This document shows, piece by piece, positions 58,378 through 64,000 of a stretch of DNA of 64,000 nucleotides. How positions within the stretch are numbered: the first letter of the stretch is position 1; every line of letters starts with the position of its first letter. Source of the stretch: Streptomyces sp. TRM68416 (GTDB lineage: Bacteria > Actinomycetota > Actinomycetes > Streptomycetales > Streptomycetaceae); contig NZ_JACVWU010000018.1 of assembly GCF_014596915.1 (NCBI RefSeq), positions 150,317-214,316 of the forward strand. The letters run 5' to 3'. Below the pieces are notes generated by a model. It did no database searches. It was not told where the DNA came from and was given only the letters and a program-made list of their open reading frames with translations. The translations under genes and the position numbers were made by a program.

Positions 58378-59070
58378 TTGACCACAGCCGCTGGTGTTCC
58401 GCTCGTCCGGACGAGCGGAGTGAGCAAGGCGTATCGCTCCGCGGTCGAAACCGTCTGGGCCGCGCGGGACGTGGACTTCACCGCCCGGGCGGGAGAGTTC
58501 GTCTGCGTCTACGGCGCCAGCGGCTCCGGCAAGTCGACACTGCTGAACCTGCTCGCCGGCCTGGATCACGCCGACTCCGGCGAGATCCGGGTCGGCGGCG
58601 TCGAGGTGAGCACGGCCGACGAGGCGCAACGCGCGGAGCTGCGGCTGCGTACCGTCGGCGTGGTGTTCCAGGAGCACAACCTGATCGAGGAGTTCACCGC
58701 CGCGGAGAACGTCGCCCTGCCCCTGGAGGCATGCGGCGTCCCGGTCGCCGAGGCCCGGGAGCAGGCGCTGGTCCAGCTGGCCCGCGTCGGTCTGGCCGGG
58801 CTGGAGGACCGACTGCCGTGGCAGCTGTCCGGCGGCCAGCGGCAGCGGGTGGGCGTCGCCCGGGCACTGACCGGACAGCGGTCGGTCCTGCTGGCGGACG
58901 AGCCGACCGGCGCGCTGGACTCGGTGGCCACCCGCGAGCTGTTCGAGCTGTTTCGGAAGCTGTGCGACGACGGCGTACTGGCCGTGATCTGCTCGCACGA
59001 TCCGCGCTGCCGCGACTTCGCCGACACGGTCTACGAGGTCGTCGACGGCCGCCTGGAGCCCCGCCCGTGA
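58378..59070 (+). CDS. ABC transporter ATP-binding protein (MacB/LolD type)
   Basis: 230-residue ATPase: Walker A GASGSGKST, Q-loop VVFQEHNLIEEF, signature LSGGQRQRVGVARAL, Walker B VLLADEPTGALD, and the His-loop ICSHDPR. The type matches the LolD/MacB/FtsE group that energises FtsX-like permeases. The TTG at 58378 is the first start after the preceding stop; the ribosome binding site lies inside the I36-like gene. Partner permease follows 34 bp downstream. Substrate unknown; export or extraction of a peptide or lipid is typical. Confidence 0.93.
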   Translation: MTTAAGVPLVRTSGVSKAYRSAVETVWAARDVDFTARAGEFVCVYGASGSGKSTLLNLLAGLDHADSGEIRVGGVEVSTADEAQRAELRLRTVGVVFQEHNLIEEFTAAENVALPLEACGVPVAEAREQALVQLARVGLAGLEDRLPWQLSGGQRQRVGVARALTGQRSVLLADEPTGALDSVATRELFELFRKLCDDGVLAVICSHDPRCRDFADTVYEVVDGRLEPRP

Positions 59071-59104
59071 ACACCACGCACACGACACGGGGGCACCGGC
59101 CCGC

Positions 59105-61780
59105 ATGACGCACAACGGCACACCACAGAACGGCCCCCACGCCGCCCCGCCGACCGACGGCGTGACACGCGCCGCCGGTACCCACGACGGCATGCCGACC
59201 GCCCGTATGACGCGCTCCGGCCAGATCCGCCTGGCCCTCCGGCTCGCCCGGCGGCTCGCCCGCTCGCGGCCGTTGGCCCGGTCGGTGTCGATCGTGTTCG
59301 TCGCCGCGCTGCTGGTGATGGCCATGTTCGTCACCCTGCGCACGCTGTCCCTGTCGGGCGAACAGGTCGCCGACAACGAACTGGGCCGCTTCGGCGCCAA
59401 GGTCGGCTACGGCAGTGGCGTGGCCCTCCTGCCGGGCGACGACACGTTCGTCACCGACCTCCGGGCCCGCCTGCGCGACGCAGGTGTCACCGGCGCGGAG
59501 GTCGTGCTCAGCGCGACCGACGTCCAGCTGAACACCACGCCGGCCCGCAACGTGACGGCACTGGAGACCGCCTGGACCACCCAGCCGTACCCCGAGCGGT
59601 ACAACCTGCTGTCGGGCCGCTGGCCGAGCAGCCCCGGCGAGGTGGCCGTCACCGAACCGCGCGACGTGCGCACGCCCGTGGGCCAGACCCTTACGGTCCT
59701 GGGTGACGTACGGCTCAAGGTCGTCGGCACCGTCGACGACCGGGCCGCCGACACCACCAACCTGCTGCTCGGGCCGGGCACCTGGGCCGCACTCGACCCC
59801 GCTCTGAGCACGGGATTCCCGGTGCTGAACGCGCAGATGGACGTGATGTGGCCGGGGGAGAGGCAGTCGGCGGCCGTCGACGCGTTCACCGCCGCGGCCC
59901 GCACCTGGGCGCAGGACACGAAGGACAACGCGGACGCCGCCGCCCTCAGCCAGGACGCGCACAACGCTGTGGCCGCCACCCTGGTCACCAGGGACCAGCT
60001 GCTGGGACGCCCCCAGAAGACCTGGATCGAGAAGACCCCCGCCGGCTACACCGTCCCCTCCCTCCTGGTGCCGACGGCCGCCGTCGCCCTGGTGTTCGGC
60101 CTGAACGGCCGCCGCTTCAGGCGCACCACGGCCTCCCTGACGTCCGTAGGCATATCCCGTACGACGGCGGCGGCCGGCCCCGCCCTGGCCGCGCTGGCCT
60201 GGTCACTGGTCGCCGCGGCCTGCGGAGCGGTGGCCGGGCTCGCCGTGGGCATCGTCGCCCGGCTGATCGTCTCCCGCCTGCGCGAACGCCCCGCGGGCCC
60301 GCTCGACGACCTCGCCACGCCCGCGCTGCGTCTGCTCGCCGTCGTCCTGGTGACCGGCCTGACCGCCGCCGTGCTGCTCGCCCGCACCCGGCGCGACGGA
60401 TCCCCCCGGCCGCACCGCGACCACGACAGCGCGCCCCGGCCCGGCGGCACCTTCGCCCGCCGTGCCCGCGACGCCAGACACCTGCTGGCCGTCGCCGCCT
60501 GGTGCGCCACGGCGGTGTACGCCACCCGGGTCGACTCGCCCGCCCAGGCCATGGTCCTGACCGGCATCCTCATCGCCGCCGTGCTGCTGACCGTCCCCGA
60601 AGTGTTCGCCGGAATGCTCAGGCTGCTCCCGGAGGGCGGGCCCCGCCGTCGCCTGGTGCGCCGCCAGCTCGCCGCCGACCGGGGCCGGGCCTGCGCCGCC
60701 CTGGCCGTGCTCACCGTGCTGTTCGGGGCCTCGCTGGGCTACGTCACCCTGCTGGACACCCTGATCCGCACGGTCGAGAAGCAGTCGTACCCCGCCGTCC
60801 TCCCCGGCCAGGTCCTGCTCGCCGGCCACACCAGCGACACCTACCCGCCCGGCGAGGCACTGCTGCGCACGGCCGACAGCTCCGGCGCCCTCGACGGCCT
60901 GCCCCGCACGGAGGTGCGCTACCTGATGTCCGACGACCTCGACAACCCCCGGATGGCCGTCCGGGAGGGCAACGACGGCAGCCTGCTCGCCGCGGACAGC
61001 CCCCGTGACGTCGAGCGCCTGATCGGCCGGCGCCTCGACGCCCGGCAGACCTCCGTCCTGCGCGACGGCGGTCTGCTGGTCTGGTCGCACGTCACCGACG
61101 CCCCCGCCCCCGGGAACAACGCACGCCTCCGTCTCGCCGTCCGACAGGGCGACAAGGCCCTGGGCCGCACACCCGAGCTGCCCGCGACCGCCGTGGACGT
61201 GGCCCGGGCCGAGTGGCGCACCGGCTCCGACGGCATCATGCTGCGCACCACCGCGACCGCCCTGCGCCTCCCCCTGCAGGCCGACGGCCCGGTCATGGTC
61301 ACCGGCGTCCCCGACACCAAGGCCCGAGCCCTGCAGCAAGCCGTCATCACCGCCGGTATCGACGCCGGAGCCGTCCTGATCCACATGGAGCCCGACGACC
61401 CGGTACCCCCGGCGGCGCTCCTGGCCACCGCGGTCGGCCTGGTGTTCCTGGCCCTGGCCGCCGTACTGGCCGCCACCCGCAGCCAGACCCGCATCCTGCG
61501 CGGCTATCTCGCCCGCCTGATCGCCGTCGGCATCCCCCCGCGCTGGGCCCGCCAGATCCTGCTCTGCCAGCACGGCGCCCTCATCGCGGTGAGCACCCTG
61601 CTCGGCCTGATCATCGCCGTTGTCCCCAGCGCGGTCCTCGCCGCCCGGATCTCCGGGTCCGTCCTGAGCGTCCCGTGGTGGCAGCTGGCCGTACTCGCCG
61701 CGGCGATCTACTTGGCCGCCCTCCTGGCCGCCGCCCACTCCGCCCACCGGCTCCGGGCGACGGAAGCGTGGCGGGCCTGA
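59105..61780 (+). CDS. FtsX-like ABC transporter permease
   Basis: 891-residue permease with one N-terminal span (VSIVFVAALLVMAMFVTL), a large extracellular MacB-like domain of about 250 residues (DTFVTDLRARLRDAGVTG, WPSSPGEVAVTEPRDVRTPV), a middle block of spans (SLLVPTAAVALVFGL; LAALAWSLVAAACGAVAGLA; LRLLAVVLVTGLTAAVLLA), a second extracellular domain (about 560-740) and a final group of spans, i.e. the duplicated FtsX layout of large streptomycete permeases. ATG at 59105; several in-frame starts follow closely. Works with the ATPase upstream. Confidence 0.88.
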   Translation: MTHNGTPQNGPHAAPPTDGVTRAAGTHDGMPTARMTRSGQIRLALRLARRLARSRPLARSVSIVFVAALLVMAMFVTLRTLSLSGEQVADNELGRFGAKVGYGSGVALLPGDDTFVTDLRARLRDAGVTGAEVVLSATDVQLNTTPARNVTALETAWTTQPYPERYNLLSGRWPSSPGEVAVTEPRDVRTPVGQTLTVLGDVRLKVVGTVDDRAADTTNLLLGPGTWAALDPALSTGFPVLNAQMDVMWPGERQSAAVDAFTAAARTWAQDTKDNADAAALSQDAHNAVAATLVTRDQLLGRPQKTWIEKTPAGYTVPSLLVPTAAVALVFGLNGRRFRRTTASLTSVGISRTTAAAGPALAALAWSLVAAACGAVAGLAVGIVARLIVSRLRERPAGPLDDLATPALRLLAVVLVTGLTAAVLLARTRRDGSPRPHRDHDSAPRPGGTFARRARDARHLLAVAAWCATAVYATRVDSPAQAMVLTGILIAAVLLTVPEVFAGMLRLLPEGGPRRRLVRRQLAADRGRACAALAVLTVLFGASLGYVTLLDTLIRTVEKQSYPAVLPGQVLLAGHTSDTYPPGEALLRTADSSGALDGLPRTEVRYLMSDDLDNPRMAVREGNDGSLLAADSPRDVERLIGRRLDARQTSVLRDGGLLVWSHVTDAPAPGNNARLRLAVRQGDKALGRTPELPATAVDVARAEWRTGSDGIMLRTTATALRLPLQADGPVMVTGVPDTKARALQQAVITAGIDAGAVLIHMEPDDPVPPAALLATAVGLVFLALAAVLAATRSQTRILRGYLARLIAVGIPPRWARQILLCQHGALIAVSTLLGLIIAVVPSAVLAARISGSVLSVPWWQLAVLAAAIYLAALLAAAHSAHRLRATEAWRA

Positions 61781-61813
61781 CCCCTCACGCCAGCGCCTCG
61801 CCGTACGGAGGCC

Positions 61814-63091
61814 TCACACCTCCGCGGACACCGGCTCCACACCACTCCGGGCCACCACTCGGCCCTTGGCCGTCCACGGCCGGTCCTGCGCGGGAGTCAG
61901 CGCACGGCCCAGACGCACCGCCAGCACGCTGATCCCCAGCGAGAACAGCAGAAACGTCACGACGTACGGCCCGTGCAGCGACGCCCCCATGGGCCCGCCC
62001 ACCGCAGGCCCGACCGCCAGCGCCAACTGCTTCACCAGGGCGAAAGCCGAGTTGTACTGCCCAGCAAGCCCCGCAGGCGCCAGGTCCGCCACCAACGGCG
62101 CCACCGTCGGCGACAGCATCGCCTCACCCAGCCCGAACAGCGCGTACGTGGAGACGAAGGCAGCCGTGGCCATCTCCTGGCTCCCGTTCCCGAGCCCCGC
62201 GTACGCCGCCACCGCCCACGCCAGGGCCCAGATCAGCCCGACCGCGGCGATCACCCGCGACCGCCGCCGCCGCTCGACGAACCTCAGCACCGCGAACTGC
62301 GCCACCACGATCACCGCCGTGTTGGCGGCCAGCGCCGTCCCGAGCGCCGACGTCGAGATCCCGGCGGCCTCCACCCCGTACGCGGCGAGCCCCGACTCGA
62401 ACTGGCCGTAGCAGGCGAAGAACAGCACGAAGCCCAGCACGCACAGCTGCACCATCGCCCGGTTCCCCAGCAACTGCTTCCAGCTGCCCCGCGCAGACGC
62501 GGGCGCACCCTCGATCCGCGGTGCACGCGGCATCCGCACCGTCGCCATCACCACGACCAGCAGCAGGAACATCGCCGCCTCGATCGCGAACAGCAGCGTG
62601 AACGACGACACCCGCGTCGTGTCGACGAGGTGACCGCCGATGAGCCCGCCGACACCCAGCCCCAGGTTCTGCAGGAAGAACTGCATCGCGAAGGCGCGCG
62701 AGCGGGTCTCCGCGGTGGAGCAGTCCACGATCATCGTCGCGAGCGCGGGCTGCATGACGGCCTGCCCGGCCCCCAGCGCCGCCGCCGACAACAGCACGGC
62801 CGCCGCACTGCTCGCCAGCCCCAGGCTCAGCGCCCCCAGCGCGGCCGTGACCAGAGCGACGAGCAGCACCGGCAGCGGGCCCCGCCGGACGATGGCCCGC
62901 CCGGCGAACGGCAGCACGACCAGCGCGGCCACGGCGAACACGGCGAGTACAAGACCCGCCGTCACGGCCCCCAGCCCTCGCACCTGCGCCACATAGACGT
63001 ACAGGTACGGGACGGTGAAGCCGAGCCCGAACGCGCTGAGTGCGTTGCCCACGTGAATCCGGCGCATCGCTGCGCCCATCGCCCTGGTCAC
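61814..63091 (-). CDS. MFS transporter (drug efflux-like)
   Basis: 425-residue major facilitator with twelve predicted spans. The loop 2-3 motif reads LPFAGRAIVRRGPLP, a relaxed form of motif A, and the fifth span has QNLGLGVGGLIGGHLVD, resembling the motif C of drug/H+ antiporters. A charged central loop (RMPRAPRIEGAPASARGSW) divides the halves. Start GTG at 63091 behind GAGAGG; longer starts at 63097 and 63106 exist. It is divergent from a MarR gene and probably repressed by it; substrate unknown. Confidence 0.9.
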   Translation of the reverse strand: MTRAMGAAMRRIHVGNALSAFGLGFTVPYLYVYVAQVRGLGAVTAGLVLAVFAVAALVVLPFAGRAIVRRGPLPVLLVALVTAALGALSLGLASSAAAVLLSAAALGAGQAVMQPALATMIVDCSTAETRSRAFAMQFFLQNLGLGVGGLIGGHLVDTTRVSSFTLLFAIEAAMFLLLVVVMATVRMPRAPRIEGAPASARGSWKQLLGNRAMVQLCVLGFVLFFACYGQFESGLAAYGVEAAGISTSALGTALAANTAVIVVAQFAVLRFVERRRRSRVIAAVGLIWALAWAVAAYAGLGNGSQEMATAAFVSTYALFGLGEAMLSPTVAPLVADLAPAGLAGQYNSAFALVKQLALAVGPAVGGPMGASLHGPYVVTFLLFSLGISVLAVRLGRALTPAQDRPWTAKGRVVARSGVEPVSAEV

Positions 63092-63110
63092 GTTCACCTC
63101 TCTCAAGTAG

Positions 63111-63178
63111 TTAGTCCTGAAGTGGTTAGGACTGAAGACTTCAAAGCTAAAGTTCGAAGCTAAACACTACACAGAGAA
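63111..63178. promoter_or_regulatory. operator region between divergent MFS and MarR genes
   Basis: AT-rich 128-bp divergent promoter. It holds the inverted repeat AGTCCT-N9-AGGACT (63113-63133), which is also part of a direct repeat TTAGTCCTGAAG / TTAGGACTGAAG, and further right AAAGCTAAAGTTCGAAGCTA, a direct repeat of AAGCTAAA-type units. These are the likely MarR sites. Confidence 0.6.
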
Positions 63179-63218
63179 GGACTTCGACGCCAATCGCTGC
63201 CGTGCCATACTGCGAGGC

Positions 63219-63773
63219 ATGGGCGACACCTCCGGCAACATCAGCAGTGAGCCGACCCTCGAAGAGCAGATCGCCGCCTACCAGCGCGAGTTCCAGGACC
63301 TCGACCCCCAGGTCGAGAAGATCGTCTCGGCCCTGTCCCGCCTGAACCGCCGCATGAACGTCGCCTACGGCCGCCAGACCGCCGCCCTCGGCATCAGCAA
63401 CGCCGAGTGGGAGGTCCTCAAGGCCCTCGTCCTCTCCGGCGCCCCGTACCGCCTGGGACCCAGCGACCTCGCCAAGCGCCTCGGCCTGACGCCGGCCGCG
63501 ATGACCCACCGCATCGACCGCATGGTCACCGAGGGCCTGGTCACCAGGGAGCGCGACGAGTCCAACCGCGTCCGCGTGATCGTGGAGCTCACGACCGAGG
63601 GCCGCGCGAAGTGGCTGGAGGCCATGCGCCTCGCCTCGGTCTTCGAGGAGGACCTGCTCCAGGACCTCTCCCCGGACGAGCGCACGGCCCTCGGCGAGGT
63701 CCTCACCCGCCTGCTGCGCAGGGTGGAGCACGCCCAGCCGGACGCCGGCGGCCGTCTCAGCGACCTCGATTAA
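63219..63773 (+). CDS. MarR-family transcriptional regulator
   Basis: 184-residue winged-helix protein. The DNA-binding part is LGPSDLAKRLGLTPAAMTHR with the wing RDESNRVRVIVELTTEG, and long helices at both ends form the dimer. The N-terminal 30 residues are an acidic extension (EEQIAAYQREFQDLDPQ). ATG at 63219 has a modest GAGG. Divergent from the MFS gene, and the repeats between them fit autoregulation plus control of the transporter by a ligand, possibly the exported compound. Confidence 0.9.
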   Translation: MGDTSGNISSEPTLEEQIAAYQREFQDLDPQVEKIVSALSRLNRRMNVAYGRQTAALGISNAEWEVLKALVLSGAPYRLGPSDLAKRLGLTPAAMTHRIDRMVTEGLVTRERDESNRVRVIVELTTEGRAKWLEAMRLASVFEEDLLQDLSPDERTALGEVLTRLLRRVEHAQPDAGGRLSDLD

Positions 63774-63792
63774 AGATCTTGACAGGGGGTGC

Positions 63793-63821
63793 TTGACACC
63801 CCCCTCCCCGTTCCGTAGAGT
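63793..63821 (+). promoter_or_regulatory. strong vegetative-type promoter
   Basis: TTGACA (63793-63798), 17-bp spacer, TAGAGT (63816-63821): a near-consensus HrdB-type promoter, rare in ordinary Streptomyces genes. A second TTGACA lies at 63779. The stretch AGGGGGTG-CTTGA-CACCCCCC also forms a hairpin that may end the MarR transcript. Direction is toward the right edge. Confidence 0.7.
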
Positions 63822-64000
63822 TCTTCGGGTTGCCGCCGAGCCGTAACGGTTCAGCGACAGCACCTCCGCCGCTCTGAGCGGCACCACAAACCACCAGCAC
63901 GATCTCCCACTCGGGATGAATTCGGCGTGCCCGAATTCAATTCGATTCGGGTATGGCAGCCCGATTAGGAACTGCCGGAAGGATCCGCTAAGGTTTGAGG
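63822..64000 (+). other. structured leader at the right edge, possibly of an rRNA operon
   Basis: 179 bp without an open reading frame of note. It contains several hairpins: GCCGCT-CTG-AGCGGC and GAATTCGG-CGTGC-CCGAATTC among them, and a TAAGGT that could be a further -10 element near the end. Multiple strong promoters and a structured untranslated leader suggest a stable RNA operon beyond the edge; the RNA itself is not in the window. Confidence 0.4.

Overview
The window is high-GC actinobacterial DNA, almost certainly a Streptomyces chromosome. The signs are GTG and TTG starts with GGAGG-type ribosome binding sites, strong G/C bias at third codon positions, a SARP regulator, many exported proteins and lipoproteins, a rare TTA codon, and a c-di-AMP riboswitch in front of a peptidoglycan peptidase.

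Positions 1-15.5 kb hold the right end of a type II (aromatic) polyketide gene cluster that continues beyond the left edge. Its core runs on the minus strand as KS-alpha, KS-beta (chain length factor), ACP and a glutamine-dependent asparagine-synthase-type amidotransferase. This is the order known from the oxytetracycline cluster (oxyA-B-C-D) and points to a carboxamide (malonamate-type) starter unit. Around the core lie a SARP activator (cut by the edge), deoxysugar genes (3,5-epimerase, 4-ketoreductase, an E1-like [2Fe-2S]/PLP 3-dehydratase with the active-site His), two related glycosyltransferases, an O-methyltransferase, an acyl-CoA-dehydrogenase-fold flavin oxygenase, an SDR ketoreductase and a KSIII-like protein of the acyltransferase type. 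The predicted product is a glycosylated, O-methylated and probably sugar-acylated amide-bearing aromatic polyketide. PKS cyclases and the early sugar genes are not in the window.

The cluster stops at a tRNA-Glu/Asp/Phe array (15.6-15.9 kb). From there on the content is ordinary chromosome. 16-26 kb: membrane metallophosphoesterase, small zincin, lipoproteins, DEAD-box RNA helicase with an RGG-like tail, FG-GAP exoprotein, tRNA-Lys and three exported proteins. 26-32 kb: DUF389 protein, a KhtTU-like cation/proton antiporter pair, and two unassigned genes that share a peptide motif and are each followed by short tandem repeats. 32-35 kb: GTP cyclohydrolase II, a MarR regulator and a RibD-like protein with swapped domains, tied together by three copies of one palindrome. 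35-45 kb: alginate-lyase-family lipoprotein, initiator tRNA, SpoIIE-type phosphatase, M23 peptidase, aldo/keto reductase, PrsW-like protease, TrmB and L-2-hydroxyglutarate oxidase. 45-64 kb: an HTH/TPR-like regulator, a degenerate asparagine-synthase-like protein with a duplicated 3' end, TetR/glyoxalase, an ECF sigma factor fused to a zinc finger, a membrane span and an NPCBM domain, TetR, NDH-2, a PAS/SpoIIE/HATPase protein, LuxR regulator, I36-like exported protein, ABC transporter, and a MarR/MFS pair. The right edge ends in a strong promoter and structured leader that may belong to an rRNA operon.

The strongest leads for unusual biology are the amide-primed glycosylated PKS cluster with its KSIII-like acyltransferase, the sigma factor/NPCBM transmembrane fusion, the MarR-controlled riboflavin locus, the paired genes at 29.5-32.3 kb, and the degenerate asparagine-synthase-like protein.
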